From Prevotella sp. (GTDB lineage Bacteria > Bacteroidota > Bacteroidia > Bacteroidales > Bacteroidaceae), in NCBI GenBank assembly GCA_017395215.1, contig JAFPVW010000184.1, positions 1 to 43,461 of the forward strand: a stretch of DNA of 43,461 nt, read 5' to 3'. The notes under the pieces are model-generated. The model was given only the letters and a program-made list of their open reading frames with translations. It was not told the origin of the DNA and made no database searches. Position 1 is the stretch's first letter, and each line of letters opens with the position of its first letter. Below, piece after piece: positions 30,365 through 38,341 of the stretch. The position numbers and the translations under genes were made by a program.

Positions 30365-31200
30365 AGAGAATCAGGAATAACAGATGGTTAATGGTGAGCG
30401 TGCTTCTCGCGCTTCACTGTTCATTGCTCTCTGACAATGCCGCCGCACAGCAGTGCGGCATCGAGAACATCGCCTTCAACAGCGGCGAGCGACTGACCTA
30501 CGACCTCCACTTCAACTGGAAGTTCGTGTGGTTCAAGGTTGGTCAGGCCACCATGAACACCGACCTCACCACCTTCGAGGGCAAGAAGGCCTGGCGGTCG
30601 AGCCTCGTCACCGGCGGCAACAAGAAACTCGACAAGTTCTTCACCATGCGCGACACGCTGATCAGCTACTGCTCAACCGACCTGTCGCCACTCTACTTCC
30701 GCAAGGGCGCACGCGAGGGCAAACGCTACTATGTCGACGAGCTGTGGTACAGCTATCCTAACAACACCTGTAAGCTGCGCATGCACCGCATCGACGCCGA
30801 CGGCGAGGAGCACTGGAAGGACGCCCGCTATAAGGACTGCATCTACGACATGATGAGCATCTTCCTGCGCGCACGCAACTTCTCGGCCGAAGGCATGAAA
30901 GAGGGCGACAAGATTCCCATGCCTATCAGCGACGCCAAGCGCCTGAGCAACTCGTGGCTCCAGTTCCGTGGCCGCGAGACGTTCAAGGTCGACGACACCA
31001 AGGAGAAGTTCCGCTGCCTCGTCTTCTCGTTCATCGAGCGCGAGAACGGCAAGAACCGCGAACTCATACGCTTCTTCGTCACCGACGACAAGAACCACAT
31101 CCCCGTACGACTCGACCTGAACCTCAACTTCGGCACGGCTAAGGCTTTCCTCAAGAACTACAAGGGTGTGCGCTCGGAAATGACGTCAAAGATCAAGTAA
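30361..31200 (+). CDS. DUF3108 domain exported protein
   Basis: The 279-residue product has a signal peptide (ending NAAAQ near residue 30). The body matches DUF3108: FNSGERLTYDLHFNWKFVWFKVGQA near the start, DKFFTMRDTLISY, and the C-terminal FVTDDKNHIPVRLDLNLNFGTAKAFL. Members are periplasmic or outer-membrane-associated beta-rich proteins of unknown role. The start at 30361 is set by ATGA overlap with the preceding stop; the frame is open further upstream, but only inside the lipoprotein gene. ribD starts 7 bp after its stop, so GH3-lipoprotein-DUF3108-ribD is probably one transcript. Confidence 0.85.
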   Translation: MKRIRNNRWLMVSVLLALHCSLLSDNAAAQQCGIENIAFNSGERLTYDLHFNWKFVWFKVGQATMNTDLTTFEGKKAWRSSLVTGGNKKLDKFFTMRDTLISYCSTDLSPLYFRKGAREGKRYYVDELWYSYPNNTCKLRMHRIDADGEEHWKDARYKDCIYDMMSIFLRARNFSAEGMKEGDKIPMPISDAKRLSNSWLQFRGRETFKVDDTKEKFRCLVFSFIERENGKNRELIRFFVTDDKNHIPVRLDLNLNFGTAKAFLKNYKGVRSEMTSKIK

Positions 31201-31206
31201 CCTTCC

Positions 31207-32169
31207 ATGAACCAAACGACAGACGACGAGAGATACATGCGCCGCTGCCTGCAGCTGGCCAGAAACGGACGGCAGAACGCCAAGCCCAACCCCATGGTGG
31301 GGGCAGTTATTTGCCTCCCCCCAGCCCCCTCCCGAAGAGGGGGAGAAGGGCGGATTATCGGCGAAGGCTACCACGTGCGCTGCGGCGAGGGCCATGCCGA
31401 GGTGAACGCCTTTGCGTCGGTAAGCACTGAGGACGAGGCCCTGCTGAAGGAAGCAACGATGTACGTCTCGCTGGAGCCGTGCGCTCACTACGGCAAGACG
31501 CCGCCCTGCGCCGACCTGATAATCAAGAAGGGCATCAGGCGCGTCGTCGTGGGCTGCCAGGACGACTTTGCCGAGGTTCAGGGGCGCGGCATCGAGAAGC
31601 TGCGCGAGGCGGGCATCGACGTCACCGTCGGCGTGCTCGAGGAGGAGTGCCGCGAGCTGAACCGCCGCTTCTTCACCTTCCACCGCTTCTCGCGCCCGTA
31701 CATTATATTAAAATGGGCTCAGACGGCCAACGGCTTCATCGACGACGATGGCAAGGCTCTGCAGATTTCGTCGCCCTTCACTCAGATGCTATCGCACAAG
31801 CTGCGCGCCGAGGAGGACGCCATACTCGTAGGCCGTGTGACCAACGAGCGCGAGCACCCGCTGCTGACCGTCCGCCACTGGCGGGGCAGCAGTCCGAAGC
31901 GTCTGGTAGTAGACCGCACCCACCCGCTGAACCTCAACAGTCTGCACGCCCACAACATCCAGTCGCTCATCGTCGAGGGTGGCGCCAAGACGCTCCAGTC
32001 GTTCCTCGTGCAGAGCCTCTGGGACGAAATCCGCGTCGAGACCAATCTCGCGCTGACCGTCGGCGGCGGCACCCGTGCCCCCCAGCTGCCGGCCAACGCT
32101 ACCGTCGTCAGCCAGCAGCGCTACGGCGACAACCAGATAGTGACATACAGGAAAAAAGAGAAAGACTAA
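31207..32169 (+). CDS. ribD: Riboflavin biosynthesis deaminase/reductase
   Basis: The 320-residue enzyme carries out steps two and three of riboflavin synthesis: deamination then reduction of the pyrimidine. The zinc-deaminase domain (1-145) shows NPMVGAVI, GHAEVNAF (H63, E65) and PCAHYGKTPPCADL (C92, C101). The reductase domain (from about 158) shows LKWAQTANGFI, DAILVGRVTNERE, LVVDR and VEGGAKTL. Between VGAVI and IIGEGYH, where most homologues have a few residues such as KDGEI, this one has CLPPAPSRRGGEGR, encoded by a palindromic repeat. No rib neighbours or FMN-riboswitch-like leader are visible. Short but within the Bacteroidetes range. Confidence 0.95.
   Translation: MNQTTDDERYMRRCLQLARNGRQNAKPNPMVGAVICLPPAPSRRGGEGRIIGEGYHVRCGEGHAEVNAFASVSTEDEALLKEATMYVSLEPCAHYGKTPPCADLIIKKGIRRVVVGCQDDFAEVQGRGIEKLREAGIDVTVGVLEEECRELNRRFFTFHRFSRPYIILKWAQTANGFIDDDGKALQISSPFTQMLSHKLRAEEDAILVGRVTNEREHPLLTVRHWRGSSPKRLVVDRTHPLNLNSLHAHNIQSLIVEGGAKTLQSFLVQSLWDEIRVETNLALTVGGGTRAPQLPANATVVSQQRYGDNQIVTYRKKEKD
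31311..31352 (+). repeat. In-frame palindromic GC element inside ribD
   Basis: CCCCCTCCCGAAGAGGGGGA forms a hairpin (CCCCCTC/GAGGGGG type) flanked by CCTCCCCCCAG. It resembles the elements at 28333 and 28414 (CCTCCC hairpin next to a CCCANCCC run). It adds about ten residues at a surface turn of the deaminase. Confidence 0.7.
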
Positions 32170-32252
32170 AGCTTGTCGGACAGGCCACATCCTACACCTG
32201 AACCTACACCCGCAACGGCAACATACCCCCGTATAAATATACAATTTGAACT

Positions 32253-32333
32253 ATACCCGCCGTCTTTCAACCAAAAGGGGGCGGTTTTTGCGTAAAACCC
32301 GGCGCCTTTTGTCAGAAACCCGCCGCCTTTTGG
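32253..32333. repeat. 21-bp periodic repeats, ACCCGCCGCCTTTTGG type
   Basis: Related units start at 32253, 32295 and 32316 (ACCCGCCGTC..., AACCCGGCGCC..., AACCCGCCGCC...). CCAAAAGG at 32271-32278 is the reverse complement of CCTTTTGG at 32326-32333, so the block is also partly palindromic. It lies in the gene-free 530 bp after ribD. Confidence 0.6.
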
Positions 32334-32430
32334 TGAAAAAGTGCCACTCTCTGGGCATTGCATATTTATTCTTACTTGCAAGTCGCACTCACAGAAATCA
32401 GTGTAAAAGGCTATAATTGTCAATCACACT

Positions 32431-32501
32431 TTTTACCCAGCACTTCCTACACTTCCAACACCTGACTTGGGTGTTGGAAGTGTAGGAAGTGTAGGATAAA
32501 A
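32431..32501. repeat. Long perfect hairpin in the ribD-rpn gap
   Basis: Left arm 32441-32462 and right arm 32470-32491 are perfect 22-bp reverse complements with a 7-nt loop (TGACTTG). Pairing continues imperfectly outward to about 32431 and 32501 (TTTTA/TAAAA). The arms are built from CACTTCC-type subrepeats. It could end transcription from either side or be a small mobile palindrome. The rest of the gap (32170-32252, 32502-32636) shows no gene. Confidence 0.85.
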
Positions 32502-32636
32502 AGTACATATAATAATCAATATATGGGGACAAACTTGACAATCCCAGCACAGTGCCGGACTTTCGGTGATTCTGTGGTTTCCGTGTGACACAGGCAGGCG
32601 TTTTTGTGCTTAGCTGAAAGAAATTATAGCAAATTG

Positions 32637-32668
32637 TTTGGTGCATTCGCTTTTTATGCTTATCTTTG
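32637..32668 (+). promoter_or_regulatory. Promoter of the Rpn-family gene
   Basis: TTTG at 32637-32640, 20 bp, TATCTTTG at 32661-32668; the ATG at 32700 follows after 31 bp. Exact consensus. Confidence 0.8.
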
Positions 32669-32699
32669 CCGAAAATTGATATTGTAGCAGAACAAAGAC

Positions 32700-33644
32700 A
32701 TGACAGGAAAGTATCTTGACCCGAAGGCAGACCTCACCTTCAAGCTCGTCTTTGAGCATGAAGACTTGCTGATAAGCCTGCTTAACGCCCTGCTGCCCCT
32801 GGACGAGGGCAAGCAGATTGAGCACGTGGAGTATCTTCCGGCTGAACTGGTGCCTGAGAACCCGGCGAAGAAAGATAGTGTGGTCGACGTGCGCTGCCGC
32901 GAGACCGGCGGACGGCACTTCATCGTGGAAATGCAGCTGAACTGGAACAATGAGTTCCGCCAGCGCGTCGTACTCAACGCTGCCAAGGCCATAGTGAAGC
33001 AGCTGAAGCCCGGTGAGGAATACAAGCTGGTGCAGCCCGTCTACTCGCTGAACCTGATCAACGACACAGGCTTTGAGAGCGGCCCCGACGACTTCTATCA
33101 CGACTACGCCATCGTAGACGTAGCGCACAACGACCGCCGCATCGAAGGCCTGCGCTTCGTGTTTATCGAGCTGCCCAAGTTTAAACCCAAGACGATAGCT
33201 GAGAAGAAGATGGCGGTGCTGTGGCTGCGTTTCCTCACCGAGATTAACGTCAGGACCGAGGAGGCTCCCGCCGAGCTATTAGAGAACCCTGCCACGGCGA
33301 AGGCCCTGAAACTGCTTGAGAAGTCGGCCTACACCGAGGGTCAGCTCATAGCCTACGACCGCTTCTGGGATGCAGTCTACCGTGAGCGCACGTTCTATGA
33401 CGATGGATTCAGGAAAGGCCAGATTGACGGCTGGGAAAAAGGGTGCGAGCAAGGACGGGAAGAAGGCCGCAAGGAAGGACGAGAAGAAGGCCGGGAAGAA
33501 GGACGCAAGGAAGGACGAGAAGAAGGAATTCTCACTGAAAAGAGGAATACAGTTCGCCGGCTTCACGCCTTGGGACTGACTGCAGAACAGATAGCACAGG
33601 GTTCCGGTCTCTCCACTGACGAAGTTAACAGTATCTTACAATAG
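32700..33644 (+). CDS. Rpn-family recombination-promoting nuclease / PD-(D/E)XK putative transposase
   Basis: The 314-residue protein opens with the family signature MTGKYLDPKADLTFKLVFEH. The nuclease core follows: DSVVDVRCRETGGRHFIVEMQ (about 60-80), i.e. D...ExQ, the usual Rpn variant of PD-(D/E)XK. Residues from about 253 to 277 are EEGRKEGR-type repeats of charged residues, followed by a short helix-turn-helix-like end (VRRLHALGLTAEQIAQGSGL). Rpn proteins cut DNA, promote RecA-independent recombination and in some cases act in phage defence; they are often annotated as transposases but lack terminal inverted repeats. It has its own promoter and ends at a strong terminator. Confidence 0.88.
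   Translation: MTGKYLDPKADLTFKLVFEHEDLLISLLNALLPLDEGKQIEHVEYLPAELVPENPAKKDSVVDVRCRETGGRHFIVEMQLNWNNEFRQRVVLNAAKAIVKQLKPGEEYKLVQPVYSLNLINDTGFESGPDDFYHDYAIVDVAHNDRRIEGLRFVFIELPKFKPKTIAEKKMAVLWLRFLTEINVRTEEAPAELLENPATAKALKLLEKSAYTEGQLIAYDRFWDAVYRERTFYDDGFRKGQIDGWEKGCEQGREEGRKEGREEGREEGRKEGREEGILTEKRNTVRRLHALGLTAEQIAQGSGLSTDEVNSILQ
33458..33531 (+). repeat. In-frame GAAGG/CGAGAAGAAGG repeats in the rpn gene
   Basis: Tandem 12-24-bp units such as GGACGAGAAGAAGGCCG encode the GREEGRKEGREEG run. The length is a multiple of three, so copy changes extend or shorten a charged helix. Confidence 0.8.
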
Positions 33645-33649
33645 AGCGC

Positions 33650-33699
33650 ACACACACAGAAAAAGCCCCCGACGGTCGGGGGCTTTTTCTGTATGTGTG
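33650..33699. terminator. Bidirectional intrinsic terminator
   Basis: A perfect 15-bp stem, AGAAAAAGCCCCCGA (33658-33672) with TCGGGGGCTTTTTCT (33676-33690), loop CGG; flanking CACACAC/GTGTG pairs extend it. U-runs occur on both strands. It separates the convergent rpn gene and the minus-strand lipoprotein gene. Confidence 0.92.
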
Positions 33700-33712
33700 A
33701 GCTAAGCTGAAA

Positions 33713-34522
33713 TTACTGAGCGAGGTTCACCAGAGCATTACGCGAAGCAACGATTTTCTCCTTGGCATCGGCCAGCTGAGCCTTGAACTCGTCGACGGTC
33801 GTGGCGTTGAGCACGGTCAGCGGAGCGATGGCCTCAGCAACGGACACCAAGTCGGGATCATACTCGGTCAGGCGGTTCAGGGCATCCTGAATCAGAATGA
33901 TGCGGAACGTCACGTTGGCAGCAGCGTCGTCATCGAAAGCAGCCACGAACTTCTCAGTGTTCTGCGATGTGACATAGAGCTGCTCAACGAGCGAAGAAGC
34001 GACAATCTGCCAGAAATAGTTGATACGGCCGTTCTGGTTCATAGCGTCGTAGAGTTCCTGAGCGGTCTCGTAGACACCAGACTTACCCTCGATGGCCTTG
34101 AACGACGGGTCGTTGATGTCGGCAGCCAGCTTGGCAATAGCCTTGTCAAGGTCCTCGGTCCCCATGTCATAGAGCTTGGCCACTTCCTTGTCGACCTCGA
34201 GTGCGCTCAGTACGCGATACTTCTCAGAGAGGGTCATGGCGTTGTCGGCAGCAGCGACGTTAAGCAGATAGTCAGGCTTTACCTGCTTCTCTGCGTCGGT
34301 CAGCTTGATGACGCCGTCTTTCTGTACCACGGGCAGCTGCTTGAGTTTGCCGAGCTCACTGGCCAGGCTGTCGAAATGCATCTTGATGCTGGCTTCAATC
34401 TGCTCCTGCTCGAAGCTCTTTGCCGAATCCTTAACATCCACGTCGTTGGTGGTCTTCTTTCCTCCGCAAGCGGCGAGGGTCAATGCTGCAAATGCTACAG
34501 CGAGAATTGATAATTTTTTCAT
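33713..34522 (-). CDS. Lipoprotein of unknown function, partner of the ABC transporter
   Basis: The 269-residue product has a lipoprotein signal ending LAAC (Cys19), then Lys/Thr/Asp-rich linker and a wholly helical body with no motif I recognise. Its ATG overlaps the stop of the ABC-transporter gene (ATGA at 34519-34522), so the two are translated together and the lipoprotein may serve the transporter at the envelope. It is followed by the strong terminator at 33650-33699. Confidence 0.75.
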   Translation of the reverse strand: MKKLSILAVAFAALTLAACGGKKTTNDVDVKDSAKSFEQEQIEASIKMHFDSLASELGKLKQLPVVQKDGVIKLTDAEKQVKPDYLLNVAAADNAMTLSEKYRVLSALEVDKEVAKLYDMGTEDLDKAIAKLAADINDPSFKAIEGKSGVYETAQELYDAMNQNGRINYFWQIVASSLVEQLYVTSQNTEKFVAAFDDDAAANVTFRIILIQDALNRLTEYDPDLVSVAEAIAPLTVLNATTVDEFKAQLADAKEKIVASRNALVNLAQ

Positions 34523-37398
34523 TTTGCTAAAAGTTTAGATATTAATAATGTTATTACGATAATACTCATCAACAGCAGTACACAGATGTTGAACCACAGG
34601 GTCTTGACGTGCCACGTGCCCAGAATCTTCTCACTGCTGTAGAACGGTGCACGGCCTATGTGGCTCTGAGGCGTGAGGAACACCAGGCCGGCACGGGGCA
34701 CGATGACGTTGTCGACGACATCGAGCATACGGCCCTGGTCGGCACCGACGACAAACTCCTCCAGCTTCAGGTTGTAGTTGTCGCGCTTCAGCTGCAGCAT
34801 GGCGTCCTTGCCCTCCGTCCGCAGCAGTTCGCTCATCAGCCGGTCGCCTTTCAGCGTGGCGGCATTGCAGCGGTCCGAGAGCAGCTGCTCGGCCTCCTTC
34901 ATATACTGCTTCAGCGACTCATAGTCGCCAGCCCCTGCATAGGGCTTCATGCCCAAGTAGGCAGTCAGCAAGGGCAAGTTCTGCTCAATGGTCTTGATGT
35001 GGCCGGGGTTCACCTCCTTGCCACGTTTCTGCTCGTCCTGCATGGTTTCCAGCTGCGACTGCAGTTCGTAAAGGAAGCCCATGTTATAATATTGATTCTC
35101 AAACTTCTCGCGGTCGGTCTCAAAGAACGGCTTCTCGTACTCGTTGTCGGTGAACGACGTCACGGCCAGAGCCTCGTACGACCAGCGCGACGGTATGAGG
35201 TCGCCTACCAGAGGCACGTTGCCCGTGGTGCTTCCGGGCGTCAGGTCAGAGAAGCTGACCACCAGTCCGCAGAGCAGAATCTGCGGAATGAGCAGCATGG
35301 GGATGCTGATGTAGATGGCCACCACCGAACTGAGACACTGCGACAGCAGCAGGCCGGTAAGGTTGGCCAGGAAGGCGGTCACGAAGAGAATGAGCCACCA
35401 CGTGCCGAACAGCCCGTGCAGGCCCATGATAGTGTTGCCCACGAGGATGAAGAGGAATGTCTGCAGGAGCGAGACGGCGGCCATGAACAGGATCTTCGAC
35501 CAGATATAGCTGCCGTACGACAGCTGCAGGAACTTCTCGCGCTTCAGCAGGGCGCGGTCGCGGATAATCTCCTCGGCAGAGCCGCTCATGCCGACAAACG
35601 TAGCCACAATGACGGCCATGAAGAAATAGCTCACCAGGTTCTTGTTCTGCATCACCGAGTAGCCCTCGGGCGGCGCAAAGCGTGTCAGCATGGCGCACAC
35701 CACGGCCAGCAGCGGTGCCTCCAGCAGGGTGATGAGCAAGTATTGCAGGTTGGTAATCTTGGTCTTGAAGTTGCGGTGCAGGAAGATGGCCAGCTGCTTT
35801 AGCGGGCCGGGCTTGCGCTGGTCGGAGGGCGGCACGTCGCTGACCTTCGGCTCAGCCATCGGCTCACGATTCTTCAGGTAGAGCTCGTGCCACGCCTGAG
35901 GCGTCATCTTGCGCTCGTCCGACTGTTCGCCACTGCTGTTAAGAGCCTTCTCGTCGATGATGTTCAGCACCACCTCAGGATTTACATTGCCGCAAGTGGG
36001 ACAGGCACTGGTCCCGGCATCGGCATAGCAGGCGGCCTCCTTGAAATAGGTGATGGCGTCGATGGGGTTGCCGTCGAACACAGGGTAGCCCCCACGGTCG
36101 AGCAGCCACAGGCGGTCGAAGAGCTTGTAGACGTCGCTCGACGGCTGGTGGATGTTGACGATGATGAGCTTGCCCTTGAAGGTCTGCTCCTTCAGCAGGT
36201 TGACCACCTTCTCCGTATCGGCCGACGACAGACCCGACGTAGGCTCGTCAAGGAAGAGCACCGCCGGCTCGCGTATCAGTTCCAAGGCGATGTTCAGGCG
36301 CTTGCGCTGGCCGCCGCTGATGTATTTGTTGATGGCCGAGCCCACCTTCAGGTCCTTGGCGGCGTCGAGTCCCAGGTCCTTCAGCGTCTTCATGACGCGG
36401 CGGTCCACCTCGTCGTCGGCCATGCCTTCGAAACAGAGCTTGGCCGTGAACCACAGGTTCTGGTAGACGGTCAGCTCCTCTATCAGCAGGTCGTCCTGCG
36501 GCACATAGCCTATCAGCGCCTTGGCCGCCGGCTCTGAGATGTCGTGGCCGTTGATGGTGATGGTGCCCTGCTGCGGCTGCAGCGTGCCGTTGAGCAGTGA
36601 GAGCAACGTGGTCTTGCCCGTACCCGAACCGCCCATGATGGCCAGCAGCTCGCCGTTGTGCAGCGTGAAGCTCAGGTCGTGCATGCCGTTGTCGCTACCC
36701 GGGAAACGGAAGTTGACATCGCGCCCGCAGAACTCCACGGCCTGCACCGCCTCGGCCTGCTGGCCGCTACGGCGGCGGTAGGCGTCGACGACGGTGCTGT
36801 AGTAAAGCGGCTTTCCGCCAGCCTTCAGCACACTGCTCTGCAGCCACACCTGATAGGTATCAGAGAGCACGGGCACGTCGTTCAGCAGCACGGTGCCGCT
36901 GCCACTGTAGGTGAAGATGAGCTGTCCCGTCTCCGGTTCGAAGAGCGTCTTCAGCTGGCCGTCAACGTCGTCAATGTGGTGCAGCATGACGCGCTCCGTC
37001 TCCTTGCCTATCACGTAGTCGGCATAGTCGCGGAACTGCGCTTCGGTAATGTGGAACTCCTTGGCCATGGCCTTGAACATGACGTTTGACTGTCCCTCCT
37101 TGAAACCGCAGAACTCCATGATGCGGAGCAACAGCAGCGACTCCTCGCGCATCGTTATCTTACCATGCAGGTTGGAACAGATCGAAGCCACGACCGACGG
37201 CGTGTCTAAGTCGGCGGTCATCTCGTAGGCGCCGCGCAGGTCGCTGTAAAGGTCGACGTAGGTATCAGTATTGCGTATACCGAAATGGTGACGAAGATAG
37301 CTGACAAGCATGGCCTTGGCCCATGTCTCGTCAACCTGCTCTTCTTTGCCAAACAAGGCAAACAAGCTAAGAAAACTCGATAAAACGATATCTGTCAT
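34519..37398 (-). CDS. ABCG-like ABC transporter, fused ATPase and permease
   Basis: The 959-residue protein combines an N-terminal helical domain of about 200 residues, an ATPase and an ABC-2 type membrane domain. Walker A is GGSGTGKTT (about 254), the signature SGGQRKRLNIALELIREP (about 360) is followed by Walker B VLFLDEPTSGL. This sequence style is that of the eukaryotic ABCG/White group. A CPTCG motif sits in the linker near 463. Membrane segments fall at about 552-780 and at the extreme C-terminus (VLLLMSIIVITLLI), with a long soluble insert between them. Substrate unknown. First of two genes with the overlapping lipoprotein. Confidence 0.88.
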   Translation of the reverse strand: MTDIVLSSFLSLFALFGKEEQVDETWAKAMLVSYLRHHFGIRNTDTYVDLYSDLRGAYEMTADLDTPSVVASICSNLHGKITMREESLLLLRIMEFCGFKEGQSNVMFKAMAKEFHITEAQFRDYADYVIGKETERVMLHHIDDVDGQLKTLFEPETGQLIFTYSGSGTVLLNDVPVLSDTYQVWLQSSVLKAGGKPLYYSTVVDAYRRRSGQQAEAVQAVEFCGRDVNFRFPGSDNGMHDLSFTLHNGELLAIMGGSGTGKTTLLSLLNGTLQPQQGTITINGHDISEPAAKALIGYVPQDDLLIEELTVYQNLWFTAKLCFEGMADDEVDRRVMKTLKDLGLDAAKDLKVGSAINKYISGGQRKRLNIALELIREPAVLFLDEPTSGLSSADTEKVVNLLKEQTFKGKLIIVNIHQPSSDVYKLFDRLWLLDRGGYPVFDGNPIDAITYFKEAACYADAGTSACPTCGNVNPEVVLNIIDEKALNSSGEQSDERKMTPQAWHELYLKNREPMAEPKVSDVPPSDQRKPGPLKQLAIFLHRNFKTKITNLQYLLITLLEAPLLAVVCAMLTRFAPPEGYSVMQNKNLVSYFFMAVIVATFVGMSGSAEEIIRDRALLKREKFLQLSYGSYIWSKILFMAAVSLLQTFLFILVGNTIMGLHGLFGTWWLILFVTAFLANLTGLLLSQCLSSVVAIYISIPMLLIPQILLCGLVVSFSDLTPGSTTGNVPLVGDLIPSRWSYEALAVTSFTDNEYEKPFFETDREKFENQYYNMGFLYELQSQLETMQDEQKRGKEVNPGHIKTIEQNLPLLTAYLGMKPYAGAGDYESLKQYMKEAEQLLSDRCNAATLKGDRLMSELLRTEGKDAMLQLKRDNYNLKLEEFVVGADQGRMLDVVDNVIVPRAGLVFLTPQSHIGRAPFYSSEKILGTWHVKTLWFNICVLLLMSIIVITLLISKLLAK

Positions 37399-37506
37399 TT
37401 TCTCTTAGCGCGCGTATAAACTGTAAATTGCGTGCAAATATATGAAAATTTGCAGACTTAGGGCTTGTCGCAAGGGTTAAAAAGAATTAAAGTGCAAGTA
37501 TTTGTC

Positions 37507-37968
37507 CTATTTGCGCCCGAAGTCGGCTGGTACCTCACCCCACTTTGAGGTGTCCCACTTGACTATAGGGTTGTGGTAATCGTGGGTGCGGAGCCAGTTC
37601 TCAGCACGTGAAATAATCTGGTAAAGCGGCTCAGTCTCTGGCGTCCGCTCCAGCTTGGTCTTACACTGCCGCTTCTTGACCCACAGGATGGCATTGTAGC
37701 TGTCGGAATAGATGGTCTTTGCGTGCAGCCCCCGCTGCCAGCAGAGGGCCAGGGCGTGGACGATGGCCAGAAACTCGCCGATATTGTTTGTCCCTTTCAT
37801 CGGTCCGAAGTGAAACACGCGGTAGCCTGTCTGCAAGTCAATGGCCTGGTACTCCATCGGGCCGGGATTGCCCGAGCAGGCCGCATCAACGGCCCACGCG
37901 TCGGCTGTCACTTCCATGGGTAACGGCAGCACGGTATCATTTCTGTATGTCGGCGGATTCTGTATCAT
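37507..37968 (-). CDS. Ribonuclease H-like protein
   Basis: The 153-residue protein has an RNase H fold that would cut the RNA strand of RNA-DNA hybrids. The acidic site is visible: D in VDAACSGNPGPMEY, E in NNIGEFLAIVHAL, D in YSDSYNAI and a final D in the ending WGEVPADFGRK, which is typical of the Bacteroidetes subgroup. No hybrid-binding (viroplasmin) domain is present at the N-terminus. I start it at 37968 (MIQNPPTYRND): the promoter at 38013-38043 lies inside the longer open frame that begins at 38055, so that start cannot be used. Confidence 0.85.
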   Translation of the reverse strand: MIQNPPTYRNDTVLPLPMEVTADAWAVDAACSGNPGPMEYQAIDLQTGYRVFHFGPMKGTNNIGEFLAIVHALALCWQRGLHAKTIYSDSYNAILWVKKRQCKTKLERTPETEPLYQIISRAENWLRTHDYHNPIVKWDTSKWGEVPADFGRK

Positions 37969-38012
37969 CTTGAAATAATCTCTAAACCTTACAACAGCGT
38001 AAAGCTGGCGTG

Positions 38013-38043
38013 CAAAGGTAATAAAAAACAATTGTTTCACAAA
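38013..38043 (-). promoter_or_regulatory. Promoter of the RNase H gene
   Basis: Minus strand: TTTG (38040-38043), 19 bp, TACCTTTG (38013-38020); ATG 37968 follows 44 bp later. Confidence 0.75.
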
Positions 38044-38165
38044 CCAATGATTCACAAACTTGTCAAATTTAAGATTTATTACATAACAAACGGCAAAAGA
38101 CAGGGGGCCAAATGGTCAGAGAACATCTACTTTGGGGCACATAGAATCTTAAAATGTGTGAAAGT

Positions 38166-38197
38166 TTTGGCAGTTACGCAAATTAGCAGTATCTTTG
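38166..38197 (+). promoter_or_regulatory. Promoter of tRNA-Leu (and probably the following genes)
   Basis: TTTG at 38166-38169, 20 bp, TATCTTTG at 38190-38197; the tRNA starts at 38222. No other promoter is visible before the lipoprotein gene at 38342. Confidence 0.8.
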
Positions 38198-38221
38198 CAC
38201 TGCTTTAGAGAAAGTTGGTAT

Positions 38222-38307
38222 GCCGCAATGGTGGAATTGGTAGACACGAGGGACTTAAAATCCCTTGACCAGTAATGGTTGTGCGGGTTCGAGTCCCGCT
38301 CGCGGCA
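38222..38307 (+). tRNA. tRNA-Leu (anticodon UAA)
   Basis: An 86-nt class II tRNA. D-arm GTGGAATTGGTAGACAC; anticodon stem AGGGA/TCCCT around loop CTTAAAA (anticodon UAA, reads UUA/UUG); long variable arm ACCA-GTAA-TGGT; T-arm GCGGG-TTCGAGT-CCCGC. The acceptor is GCCGCAA against TCGCGGC, leaving one A-C mismatch at pair 6-67. CCA is not encoded (ACAA follows the discriminator position), as is common in this phylum. Confidence 0.96.
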
Positions 38308-38341
38308 CAATATTCAAATCAAACTAATTTTTTATTTTCAA

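Noticed and set aside
32700..33644. Insertion sequence carrying the Rpn-family 'transposase'
   Set aside because: No terminal inverted repeats or target duplications around the gene; it has an ordinary promoter and terminator.
34609..35802. A 397-codon plus-strand open frame inside the ABC-transporter gene
   Set aside because: Antisense shadow, no signal, no motif; the minus-strand frame has clear Walker and signature motifs.
38056..38221. Integrase attachment site at the tRNA-Leu gene
   Set aside because: I found no integrase and no repeat of the tRNA 3' end in the window.
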